DNA from: Synchiropus splendidus
Lineage: Eukaryota > Chordata > Actinopteri > Syngnathiformes > Callionymidae
Direction of reading: 5' to 3'
DNA: 64,000 nucleotides
Assembly: GCF_027744825.2 (NCBI RefSeq)
Contig: NC_071334.1
Location: 38,479,437 to 38,543,436, forward strand
Shown here: in pieces, positions 49,501 to 62,500 of the stretch
How positions within the stretch are numbered: position 1 is the first letter of the stretch
Layout: each line of letters opens with the position of its first letter
The notes under the pieces: model-generated
Told to the model about the DNA's origin: nothing
What the model saw: the letters and a program-made list of their open reading frames with translations, nothing else
Database searches by the model: none
Made by a program: the position numbers and the translations under genes

Positions 49501-50779
49501 GTGCAACTACTAGAAAGACCCTTTCTGCTATAGTGGGAGGTTAAAATTTCATGTTCTGAAGCTTCCCTGAAAAGTTATCGCACAATGCACAAAAACGCTT
49601 TTCAGCCTGAGATAAGGTGGGTTTCGGAACGCCAAACATAAAAGTGTTGATAACTTTCGAAAAACACTTCAGACAGCTTAGATTTGATGTGCTCCTACTA
49701 GAAAGACCCTTTCTGCTATAGTGGGAGGTTAAAATTTCATGTTCTGAAGCTTCCCTGAAAAGTTATGGCACAATGCACAAAAACGCTTTTCAGCCTGAGA
49801 TAAGGTGGGTTTCGGAACGCCAAACATAAAAGTGTTGATTACTTTCGAAAAACACATCAGACAGCTTAGATTTGATGTGCACCTACTAGAAAGACCCATT
49901 CTGCTATAGTGGGAGGTTAAAATTTCATGTTCTGAAGCTTCCCTGAAAAGTTATGGCACAATGCGTAAAAACGCTTTTCAGCCTGAGATAAGGTGGGTTT
50001 CGGAACGCCAAACATAAAAGTGTTGATAACTTTCGAAAAACACTTCAGACAGCTTAGATTTGATGTGCACCTACTAGAAAAACCCTTTCTGCTATAGTGG
50101 GAAGTTAGAATTTCATGTTCTGAAGCTTCCCTGAAAAGTTATGGCACAATGCACAAAAACGCTTTTCAGCCTGAGATAAGGTGGGTTTCGGAACGCCAAA
50201 CATAAAAGTGTTTATTACTTTCGAAAAACACTTCAGACAGCTTAGAATTTATGTGCACCTACTAGAAAGACCCTTTCTGCTATAGTGGGAGGTTAAAATT
50301 TCATGTTCTGAAGCTTCCCTGAAAAGTTATGGCACAATGCACAAAAACGCTTTTCAGCCTGAGATAAGGTGGGTTTCGGAAAGCCAAACATAAAAGTGTT
50401 GATAACTTTCGAAAAACACTTCAGACAGCTTAGATTAGATGTGCAACTACTAGAAAGACCCTTTCTGCTATAGTGGGAGGTTAAAATTTCATGTTCTGAA
50501 GCTTCCCTGAAAAGTTATGGCACAATGCACAAAAACGCTTTTCAGCCTGAGATAAGGTGGGTTTCGGAAAGCCAAACATAAAAGTGTTGATAACTTTCGA
50601 AAAACACTTCAGACAGCTTAGATTAGATGTGCAACTACTAGAAAGACCCTTTCTGCTATAGTGGGAGGTGAAAATTTCATGTTCTGAAGCTTCCCTGAAA
50701 AGTTATGGCACAATGCACAAAAACGCTTTTCAGCCTGAGATAAGGTGGGTTTCGGAACGCCAAACATAAAAGTGTTGAT

Positions 50780-53700
50780 AACTTTCGAAAAACACTTCAG
50801 ACAGCTTAGATTTGATGTGCACCTCCTAGAAAAACCCTTTCTGCTATAGTGGGAGGTTAAAATTTCATGTTCTGAAGCTTCTCTGAAAAGTTATGGCACA
50901 ATGCACAAAAACGCTTTTCAGCCTGAGATAAGGTGGGTTTCGAAACGCCAAACATAAAAGTGTTGATAACTTTCGAAAAACACTTCAGACAGCTTAGATT
51001 TGATGTGCAACTACTAGAAAGACCCTTTCTGCTATAGTGGGAGGTTAAAATTTCATGTTCTGAAGCTTCCCTGAATAGTTATGGCACAATGCACAAAAAC
51101 GCTTTTCAGCCTGAGATAAGGTGGGTTTCGGAACGCCAAACATAAAAGTGTTGATAACTTTCGAAAAACACTTCAGACATCTTAGATTTGTTGTGCACCT
51201 ACTAGAAAAACCCTTTCTGCTATAGTGGGAGGTTAAAATTTCATGTTCTGAAGCTTCCCTGAAAAGTTATGGCACAATGCACAAAAACGCTTTTCAGCCT
51301 GAGATAAGGTGGGTTTCGGAACGCGAAACATAAAAGTGTTGATTACTTTCGAAAAACACTTCAGACAGCTTAGATTTGATGTGCACCTACTAGAAAGACC
51401 CTTTCTGCTATAGTGGGAGGTTAAAATTTCATGTTCTGAAACTTCCCTGAAAAGTTATGGCACAATGCGTAAAAACGCTTTTCAGCCTGAGATAAGGTGG
51501 GTTTCGGAACGCCAAACATAAAAGTGTTAATAACTTTCTAAAAACACTTCAGACAGCTAAGATTTGATGTGCAACTACTAGAAAGACCCTTTCTGCTATA
51601 GTGGGAGGTTAAAATTTCATGTTCTGAAGCTTCTCTGAAAAGTTATGGCACAATGCACAAAAACGCTTTTCAGCCAGAGATAAGGTGGGTTCCGGAACGC
51701 CAAACATAAAAGTGTTGATTACTTTCGAAAAACACTTCAGACAGCTTAGATTTGATGTGCACCTACTAGAAAGACCCTTTCTGCTATAGTGGGAGGTTAA
51801 AATTTCATGTTCTGAAGCTTCCCTGAAAAGTTATGGCACAATGCGTGAAAACGCTTTTCATCCTGAGATAAGGTGGGTTTCGGAACGCCAAACATAAAAG
51901 TGTTAATAACTTTCTAAAAACACTTCTGACAGCTAAGATTTGATGTGCAACTACTAGAAAGACCCTTTCTGCTATAGTGGGAGGTTAAAATTTCATGTTC
52001 TGAAACTTCTCTGAAAAGTTATGGCACAATGCACAAAAACGCTTTTCAGCCAGAGATAAGGTGGGTTCCGGAACGCCAAACATAAAAGTGTTGATTACTT
52101 TCGAAAAACACTTCAGACAGCTTAGATTTGATGTGCACCTACTAGAAAGACCCTTTCTGCTATAGTGGGAGGTTAAAATTTCATGTTCTGAAGCTTCCCT
52201 GAAAAGTTTTGGCACAATGCGTAAAAACACTTTTCAGCCTGAGATAAGGTGGGTTTCGGAACGCCAAACATAAAAGTGTTAATAACTTTCGAAAAACACT
52301 TCAGACAGATTAGATTTGATGTGCAACTACTAGAAAGACCCTTTCTGCTATAGTGGAAGGTTAAAATTTCATGTTCTGAAGTTTCCCTGAAAAGTTATGG
52401 CACAATGCACAAAAACGCTTTTCAGCCTGAGATAAGGTGGGTTTCGGAACGCCAAACATAAAAGTGTTGATAACTTTCAAAAAACACTTCAGACAGCTTA
52501 GATTTGATGTGCAATTACTAGAAAGACCCTTTCTGCTATAGTGGGAGGTTAAAATTTCATGTTCTGAAGCTTCCCTGAAAAGTTATGGCACAATACATAA
52601 AAACGCTTTTCAGCCTGAGATAAGGTGGGTTTCGGAACGCCAAACACAAAAGTGTTAATAACTTTCAAAAAACACTTCAGACAGCTTAGATTTGATGTGC
52701 AACTACTAGAAAGACCCTTTCTGCTATAGTGGGAGGTTAAAATTTCATGTTCTGAAGCTTCTCTGAAAAGTTATGGCACAATGCACAAAAACGCTTTTCA
52801 GCCTGAGATAAGGTGGGTTTCGGAACACCAAACATAAAAGTGTTGATAACTTTCGAAAAACACTTCAGACAGCTTACATTTGATGTGCAACTACTAGAAA
52901 GACCCTTTCTGCTATAGGGGGAGGTTAAAATTTCATGTTCTGAAGCTTCCCTGAAAAGTTATGGCACAATGCACAAAAACGCTTTTCAGCCTGAGATAAG
53001 GTGGGTTCCGGAACGCCAAACGTAAAAGTGTTGATAACTTTCGAAAAACACTTAAGACAGTTTAGATTTGATGTGCACCTACTAGAAAGACCCTTTCTGC
53101 TATAGTGGGAGGTTAAAATTTCATGTTCTGAAGCTTCTCTGAAAAGTTATGGCACAATGCACAAAAACGCTTTTCAGCCTGAGATAAGGTGGGTTTCGGA
53201 ACGCCAAACACAAAAGTGTTAATAACTTTCGAATAACACTTCAGACAGCTTAGATTAGATGTGCAACTACTAGAAAGACCCTTTCTGCTATAGTGGGAGG
53301 TTAAAATTTCATGTTCTGAAGCTTCCCTGAAAAGTTATGGCACAATGCACAAAAACGCTTTTCAGCCTGAGATAAGGTGAGTTTCGGAACGCCAAACATA
53401 AAAGTGTTGATAACTTTCGAAAAACACTTCAGACAGCTTAGATTTGATGTGCAACTACTAGAAAGACCCTTTCTGCTATAGTGGGAGGTTAAAATTTCAT
53501 GTTCTGAAGCTTCCCTGAAAAGTTATGGCACAATGCACAAAAACGCTTTTCAGCCTGAGATAAGGTGGGTTTCGGAAAGCCAAACATAAAAGTGTTGATA
53601 ACTTTCGAAAAACACTTCAAACAGCTTAGATTTGAAGTGCAACTACTAGAAAGACCCTTTCTGCTATAGTGGGAGGTTAAAATTTCATGTTCTGAAGCTT

Positions 53701-56700
53701 CCCTGAAAAGTTATGGCACAATGCACAAAAACGCTTTTCAGCCTGAGATAAGGTGGGTTTCCGAACGCCAAACATAAAAGTGTTGATAACTTTCGAAAAA
53801 CACTTCAGACAGCTTAGATTTGATGTGCACCTACTAGAAAGACCCTTTCTGCTATAGTGGGGGGTTAAAATTTCATGTTCTGAAGCTTCCCTGAAAAGTT
53901 ATGGCACAATGCGTAAAAACGCTTTTCAGCCTGAGATAAGGTGGGTTTCGGAAAGCCAATCATAAAAGTGTTGATAACTTTCGAAAAACACTTCAGACAG
54001 CTTAGATTTGATGTGCAACTACTAGAAAGACCCTTTCTGCTATAGTGGGAGGTTAAAATTTCATGTTCTGAAGCTTCCCTGAAAAGTTATGGCACAATGC
54101 ACAAAAACGCCTTTCAGCCTGAGATAAGGTGGGTTTCGGAACGCCAAACATAAAAGTGTTGATAACTTTCGAAAAACACTTCAGACAGCTTAGATTTGAA
54201 GTGCAACTACTAGAAAGACCCTTTCTGCTATAGTGGGGGGTTAAAATTTCATGTTCTGAAGCTTCCCTGAAAAGTTATGGCACAATGCGTAAAAACGCTG
54301 TTCAGCCTGAGATAAGGTGGGTTTCGGAACGCCAAACATAAAAGTGTTGATAACTTTCGAAAAACACTTCAGACAGCTTAGATTTGATGTGCACCTCCTA
54401 GAAAAACCCTTTCTGCTATAGTGGGAGGTTAAAATTTCATGTTCTGAAGCTTCTCTGAAAAGTTATGGCACAATGCACAAAAACGCTTTTCAGCCTGAGA
54501 TAAGGTGGGTTTCGAAACGCCAAACATAAAAGTGTTGATAACTTTCGAAAAACACTTCAGACAGCTTAGATTTGATGTGCAACTACTAGAAAGACCCTTT
54601 CTGCTATAGTGGGAGGTTAAAATTTCATGTTCTGAAGCTTCCCTGAATAGTTATGGCACAATGCACAAAAACGCTTTTCAGCCTGAGATAAGGTGGGTTT
54701 CGGAACGCCAAACATAAAAGTGTTGATAACTTTCGAAAAACACTTCAGACATCTTAGATTTGTTGTGCACCTACTAGAAAAACCCTTTCTGCTATAGTGG
54801 GAGGTTAAAATTTCATGTTCTGAAGCTTCCCTGAAAAGTTATGGCACAATGCACAAAAACGCTTTTCAGCCTGAGATAAGGTGGGTTTCGGAACGCGAAA
54901 CATAAAAGTGTTGATTACTTTCGAAAAACACTTCAGACAGCTTAGATTTGATGTGCACCTACTAGAAAGACCCTTTCTGCTATAGTGGGAGGTTAAAATT
55001 TCATGTTCTGAAACTTCCCTGAAAAGTTACGGCACAATGCGTAAAAACGCTTTTCAGCCTGAGATAAGGTGGGTTTCGGAACGCCAAACATAAAAGTATT
55101 AATAACTTTCTAAAAACACTTCAGACAGCTAAGATTTGATGTGCAACTACTAGAAAGACCCTTTCTGCTATAGTGGGAGGTTAAAATTTCATGTTCTGAA
55201 GCTTCTCTGAAAAGTTATGGCACAATGCACAAAAACGCTTTTCAGCCAGAGATAAGGTGGGTTCCGGAACGCCAAACATAAAAGTGTTGATTACTTTCGA
55301 AAAACACTTCAGACAGCTTAGATTTGATGTGCACCTACTAGAAAGACCCTTTCTGCTATAGTGGGAGGTTAAAATTTCATGTTCTGAAGCTTCCCTGAAA
55401 AGTTATGGCACAATGCGTAAAAACGCTTTTCAGCCTGAGATAAGGTGGGTTTCGGAACGCCAAACATAAAAGTGTTAATAACTTTCTAAAAACACTTCAG
55501 ACAGCTAAGATTTGATGTGCAACTACTAGAAAGACCCTTTCTGCTATAGTGGGAGGTTAAAATTTCATGTTCTGAAACTTCTCTGAAAAGTTATGGCACA
55601 ATGCACAAAAACGCTTTTCAGCCAGAGATAAGGTGGGTTCCGGAACGCCAAACATAAAAGTGTTGATTACTTTCGAAAAACACTTCAGACAGCTTAGATT
55701 TGATGTGCACCTACTAGAAAGACCCTTTCTGCTATAGTGGGAGGTTAAAATTTCATGTTCTGAAGCTTCCCTGAAAAGTTTTGGCACAATGCGTAAAAAC
55801 GCTTTTCAGCCTGAGATAAGGTGGGTTTCGGAACACAAAACATAAAAGTGTTAATAACTTTCGAAAAACACTTCAGACAGATTAGATTTGATGTGCAACT
55901 ACTAGAAAGACCCTTTCTGCTATAGTGGAAGGTTAAAATTTCATGTTCTGAAGTTTCCCTGAAAAGTCATGGCACAATGCACAAAAACGCTTTTCAGCCT
56001 GAGATAAGGTGGGTTTCGCAACGCCAAACATAAAAGTGTTGATAACTTTCAAAAAACACTTCAGACAGCTTAGATTTGATGTGCAATTACTAGAAAGACC
56101 CTTTCTGCTATAGTGGGAGGTTAAAATTTCATGTTCTGAAGCTTCCCTGAAAAGTTATGGCACAATACATAAAAACGCTTTTCAGCCTGAGATAAGGTGG
56201 GTTTCGGAACGCCAAACACAAAAGTGTTAATAACTTTCAAAAAACACTTCAGACAGCTTAGATTTGATGTGCAACTACTAGAAAGACCCTTTCTGCTATA
56301 GTGGGAGGTTAAAATTTCATGTTCTGAAGCTTCTCTGAAAAGTTATGGCACAATGCACAAAAACGCTTTTCAGCCTGAGATAAGGTGGGTTTCGGAACAC
56401 CAAACATAAAAGTGTTGATAACTTTCGAAAAACACTTCAGACAGCTTACATTTGATGTGCAACTACTAGAAAGACCCTTTCTGCTATAGGGGGAGGTTAA
56501 AATTTCATGTTCTGAAGCTTCCCTGAAAAGTTATGGCACAATGCACAAAAACGCTTTTCAGCCTGAGATAAGGTGGGTTCCGGAACGCCAAACGTAAAAG
56601 TGTTGATAACTTTCGAAAAACACTTAAGACAGCTTAGATTTGATGTGCACCTACTAGAAAGACCCTTTCTGCTATAGTGGGAGGTTAAAATTTCATGTTC

Positions 56701-56760
56701 TGAAGCTTCTCTGAAAAGTTATGGCACAATGCACAAAAACGCTTTTCAGCCTGAGATAAG
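50780..56760. repeat. 2.4-kb satellite segment duplicated at 3572 bp spacing
   Basis: Rare variants match at an exact offset of 3572 bp (19 monomers): CACCTCCTAGAAAAACCC at 50821/54393, ACGCGAAACA at 51321/54893, and GGAACACCAAAC near 52825/56397. Correspondence begins near 50780/54350 and ends near 53190/56760, where the copies diverge. The segment after the first copy (53190 onward) instead matches 58450 onward at 5264 bp (28 monomers). Confidence 0.85.
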
Positions 56761-58560
56761 GTGGGTTTCGAAACGCCAAACATAAAAGTGTTGATTACTT
56801 TCGAAAAACACTTCAGACAGCTTAGATTTGATGTGCACGTACTAGAAAGACCCTTTCTGCTATAGTGGGAGGTTAAAATTTCATGTTCTGAAGCTTCCCT
56901 GAAAAGTTATGGCACAATGCGTAAAAACGCTTTTCAGCCTGAGATAAGGTGGGTTTCGGAACGCCAAACATAAAAGTGTTAATAACTTTCGAAAAACACT
57001 TCAGACAGCTTAGATTTGATGTGCAACTACTAGGAAGACCCTTTCTGCTATAATGGAAGGTTAAAATTTTATGTTCTGAAGCTTCCCTGAAAAGTTATGG
57101 CACAATGCACAAAAACGCTTTTCAGCCTGAGATAAGGTGGGTTTCGGAACGCCAAACACAAAAGTGTTAATAACTTTCGAATAACACTTCAGACAGCTTA
57201 GATTAGATGTGCAACTACTAGAAAGACCCTTTCTGCTATAGTGGAAGGTTAAAATTTCATGTTCTGAAGTTTCCCTGAAAAGTCATGGCACAATGCACAA
57301 AAACGCTTTTCAGCCTGAGATAAGGTGGGTTTCGCAACGCCAAACATAAAAGTGTTGATAACTTTCAAAAAACACTTCAGACAGCTTAGATTTGATGTGC
57401 AATTACTAGAAAGACCCTTTCTGCTATAGTGGGAGGTTAAAATTTCATGTTCTGAAGCTTCCCTGAAAAGTTATGGCACAATACATAAAAACGCTTTTCA
57501 GCCTGAGATAAGGTGGGTTTCGGAACGCCAAACACAAAAGTGTTAATAACTTTCAAAAAACACTTCAGACAGCTTAGATTTGATGTGCAACTACTAGAAA
57601 GACCCTTTCTGCTATAGTGGGAGGTAAAAATTTCATGTTCTGAAGCTTCTCTGAAAAGTTATGGCACAATGCACAAAAACGCTTTTCAGCCTGAGATAAG
57701 GTGGGTTTCGGAACACCAAACATAAAAGTGTTGATAACTTTCGAAAAACACTTCAGACAGCTTACATTTGATGTGCAACTACTAGAAAGACCCTTTCTGC
57801 TATAGGGGGAGGTTAAAATTTCATGTTCTGAAGCTTCCCTGAAAAGTTATGGCACAATGCACAAAAACGCTTTTCAGCCTGAGATAAGGTGGGTTCCGGA
57901 ACGCCAAACGTAAAAGTGTTGATAACTTTCGAAAAACACTTAAGACAGCTTAGATTTGATGTGCACCTACTAGAAAGACCCTTTCTGCTATAGTGGGAGG
58001 TTAAAATTTCATGTTCTGAAGCTTCTCTGAAAAGTTATGGCACAATGCACAAAAACGCTTTTCAGCCTGAGATAAGGTGGGTTTCGGAACGCCAAACATA
58101 AAAGTGTTGATTACTTTCGAAAAACACTTCAGACAGCTTAGATTTGATGTGCACGTACTAGAAAGACCCTTTCTGCTATAGTGGGAGGTTAAAATTTCAT
58201 GTTCTGAAGCTTCCCTGAAAAGTTATGGCACAATGCGTAAAAACGCTTTTCAGCCTGAGATAAGGTGGGTTTCGGAACGCCAAACATAAAAGTGTTAATA
58301 ACTTTCGAAAAACACTTCAGACAGCTTAGATTTGATGTGCAACTACTAGGAAGACCCTTTCTGCTATAATGGAAGGTTAAAATTTTATGTTCTGAAGCTT
58401 CCCTGAAAAGTTATGGCACAATGCACAAAAACGCTTTTCAGCCTGAGATAAGGTGGGTTTCGGAACGCCAAACACAAAAGTGTTAATAACTTTCGAATAA
58501 CACTTCAGACAGCTTAGATTAGATGTGCAACTACTAGAAAGACCCTTTCTGCTATAGTGG
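55930..58560. repeat. Tandem 1316-bp duplication nested in the satellite
   Basis: AAGTTTCCCTGAAAAGTCAT at 55951 and 57267, the change CTATAGGGGG at 56485 and 57801, and CGAATAACAC at 57179 and 58495 are all 1316 bp (seven monomers) apart. The duplication interrupts the longer 3572/5264-bp correspondence, so it happened later. Confidence 0.85.
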
Positions 58561-59599
58561 GAGGTTAAAATTTCATGTTCTGAAGCTTCCCTGAAAAGTT
58601 ATGGCACAATGCACAAAAACGCTTTTCAGCCTGAGATAAGGTGAGTTTCGGAACGCCAAACATAAAAGTGTTGATAACTTTCGAAAAACACTTCAGACAG
58701 CTTAGATTTGATGTGCAACTACTAGAAAGACCCTTTCTGCTATAGTGGGAGGTTAAAATTTCATGTTCTGAAGCTTCCCTGAAAAGTTATGGCACAATGC
58801 ACAAAAACGCTTTTCAGCCTGAGATAAGGTGGGTTTCGGAAAGCCAAACATAAAAGTGTTGAAACTTTCGAAAAACACTTCAAACAGCTTAGATTTGAAG
58901 TGCACCTACTAGAAAGACCCTTTCTGCTATAGTGGGAGGTTAAAATTTCATGTTCTGAAGCTTCCCTGAAAAGTTATGGCACAATGCACAAAAACGCTTT
59001 TCAGCCTGAGATAAGGTGGGTTTCCGAACGCCAAACATAAAAGTGTTGATAACTTTCGAAAAACACTTCAGACAGCTTAGATTTGATGTGCACCTACTAG
59101 AAAGACCCTTTCTGCTATAGTGGGGGGTTAAAATTTCATGTTCTGAAGCTTCCCTGAAAAGTTATGGCACAATGCGTAAAAACGCTTTTCAGCCTGAGAT
59201 AAGGTGGGTTTCGGAAAGCCAATCATAAAAGTGTTGATAACTTTCGAAAAACACTTCAGACAGCTTAGATTTGATGTGCAACTACTAGAAAGACCCTTTC
59301 TGCTATAGTGGGAGGTTAAAATTTCATGTTCTGAAGCTTCCCTGAAAAGTTATGGCACAATGCACAAAAACGCCTTTCAGCCTGAGATAAGGTGGGTTTC
59401 GGAACGCCAAACATAAAAGTGTTGATAACTTTCGAAAAACACTTCAGACAGCTTAGATTTGAAGTGCAACTACTAGAAAGACCCTTTCTGCTATAGTGGG
59501 GGGTTAAAATTTCATGTTCTGAAGCTTCCCTGAAAAGTTATGGCACAATGCGTAAAAACGCTTTTCAGCCTGAGATAAGGTGGCTTTCGGAACGCCAAA

Positions 59600-62500
59600 C
59601 ATAAAAGTGTTGATAACTTTCGAAAAACACTTCAGACAACTAAGATTTGATGTGCAACTACTAGAAAGACCCTTTCTGCTATAGTGGGAGGTTAAAATTT
59701 CATGGTCTGAAGCTTCCCTGAAAAGCTATGGCACAATGCACAAAAACGCTTTTCAGCGTGAGATAAGGTGGGTTTCAGAACGCCAAACATAAAAGTGTTG
59801 ATTACTTTCAAAAAACACTTCAGACAGCTTAGATTTGATGTGCAACTCCTAGAAAGACCCTTTCTGCTATAGTGGGAGGTTAATATTTCATGGTCTGAAG
59901 ATTCCCTGAAAAGCTATGGCACAATGCACAAAAACGCTTTTCAGCCTGAGATAAGGTGGGTTTCGGAACGCCAAACATAAAAGTGTTGATTACTTTCGAA
60001 AAACACTTCAGACAGCTTACATTTGATGTGCACCTACTAGAAAGACCCTTTCTGCTATAGTGGGAGGTTAAAATTTCATGTTCTGAAGCTTCCCTGAAAA
60101 GTTATGGCACAATGCACAAAAACGCTTTTCAGCCTGAGATAAGGTGGGTTTCGGAAAGCCAATCATAAAAGTGTTGATAACTTTCGAAAAACACTTCAGA
60201 CAGCTTAGATTTGATGTGCACCTACTAGAAAGACCCTTTCTGCTATAGTGGGGGGTTAAAATTTCATGTTCTGAAGCTTCCCTGAAAAGTTATGGCACAA
60301 TGCACAAAAACGCTTTTCAGCCTGAGATAAGGTGGGTTTCGGAACGCCAAACATAAAAGTGTTGATTACTTTCGAAAAACACTTCAGACAGCTTAGATTT
60401 GATGTGCAACTACTAGAAAGACCCTTTCTGCTATAGTGGGAGGTAAAAATATCATGTTATGAAGCTTCCCTGAAAAGTTATGGCACAATGCACAAAAACG
60501 CTTTTCAGCCTGAGATAAGGTGGGTTTCGGAACGCCAAACACAAAAGTGTTGATAACTTTCGAAAAACACTTCAGACAGCTTAGATTAGATGTGCAACTA
60601 CTAGAAAGACCCTTTCTGCTATAGTGGGAGGTTAAAATTTCATGTTCTGAAGCTTCCCTGAAAAGTTATGGCACAATGCACAAAAACGCTTTTCAGCCTG
60701 AGATAAGGAGGGTTTCGGAACGCCAAACATAAAAGTGTTGATAACTTTCGAAAAACACTTCAGACAGCTTAGATTTGATGTGCACCTACTAGAAAGACCC
60801 TTTCTGCTATAGTGGGAGGTTAAAATTTCATGTTCTGAAGCTTCCCTTAAAAGTTATGGCACAATGCGTAAAAACGCTTTTCAGCCTGAGATAAGGTGGG
60901 TTTCAGAACGCCAAACATAAAAGTGTTAATAACTTTCTAAAAACACTTCAGACAGCTAAGATTTGATGTGCAACTACTAGAAAGACCCTTTCTGCTATAG
61001 TGGGAGGTTAAAATTTCATGTTCTGAAGCTTCTCTGAAAAGTTATGGCACAATGCACTAAAACGCTTTTCAGCCTGAGATAAGGTGGGTTCCGGAACGCC
61101 AAACATAAAAGTGTTGATTACTTTCAAAAAACACTTCAGACAGCTTAGATTTGATGTGCACCAACTAGAAAGACCCTTTCTGCTATAATGGGAGGGTAAA
61201 ATTTCATGTTCTGAAGCTTCCCTGAAAGGTTATGGCAAAATGCACAAAAACGCTTTTCAGCCTGGGATAAGGTGGGTTTCGGAACGCCAAACATAAAAGT
61301 GTTGACAACTTTCGAAAAACACTTCAGACAGCTTAGATTTGATGTGCACCTACTAGAAAGACCCTTTCTGCTATAGTGGGAGGTTAAAATTTCATGTTCT
61401 GAAGCTTCCCTGAAAAGTTATGGCACAATGCACAAAAACGCTTTTCAGCCTGAGATAAGGTGGGTTTCGGAACGCCAAACATAAAAGTGTTGATAACTTT
61501 CGAAAAACACTTCAGACAGCTTAGATTTGATGTGCACCTACTAGAAAAACCCTTTCTGCTATAGTGGGAGGTTAAAATTTCATGTTCTGAAGCTTCCATG
61601 AAAAGTTATGGCACAATGCACAAAAACGCTTTTCAGCCTGAGATAAGGTGGGTTTCGGAACGCCAAAACATAAAAGTGTTGATTACTTTCGAAAAACACT
61701 TCAGACAGCTTAGATTTGATGTGCACCTACTAGAAAGACCCTTTCTGCTATAGTGGGAGGTTAAAATTTCATGTTCTGAAGCTTCCCTGAAAAGTTATGG
61801 CACAATGCACAAAAACGCTTTTCAGCCTGAGATAAGGTGGGTTTCGGAACGCCAAACATAAAAGTGTTGATAACTTTCGAAAAACACTTCAGACAGCTTA
61901 GATTTGATGTGCAACTACTAGAAAGACCCTTTCTGCTATAGTGGGAGGTTAAAATTGCATGTTCTGAAGCTTCCCTGAAAAGTTATGGCACAATGCACAA
62001 AAACGCTTTTCAGCCTGAGATAAGGTGGGTTTCGGAAAGCCAAACATAAAAGTGTTGATAACTTTCGAAAAACACTTCAAACAGCTTAGATTTGAAGTGC
62101 AACTACTAGAAAGACCCTTTCTGCTATAGTGGGAGGTTAAAATTTCATGTTCTGAAGCTTCCCTGAAAAGTTATGGCACAATGCACAAAAACGCTTTTCA
62201 GCCTGAGATAAGGTGGGTTTCCGAACGCCAAACATAAAAGTGTTGATAACTTTCGAAAAACACTTCAGACAGCTTAGATTTGATGTGCACCTACTAGAAA
62301 GACCCTTTCTGCTATAGTGGGGGGTTAAAATTTCATGTTCTGAAGCTTCCCTGAAAAGTTATGGCACAATGCACAAAAACGCTTTTCAGCCTGAGATAAG
62401 GTGGGTTTCGGAACGCCAAACATAAAAGTGTTAATAACTTTCGAAAAACACTTCAGACGACTAAGATTTGATGTGCAACTACTAGAAAGACCCTTTCTGC

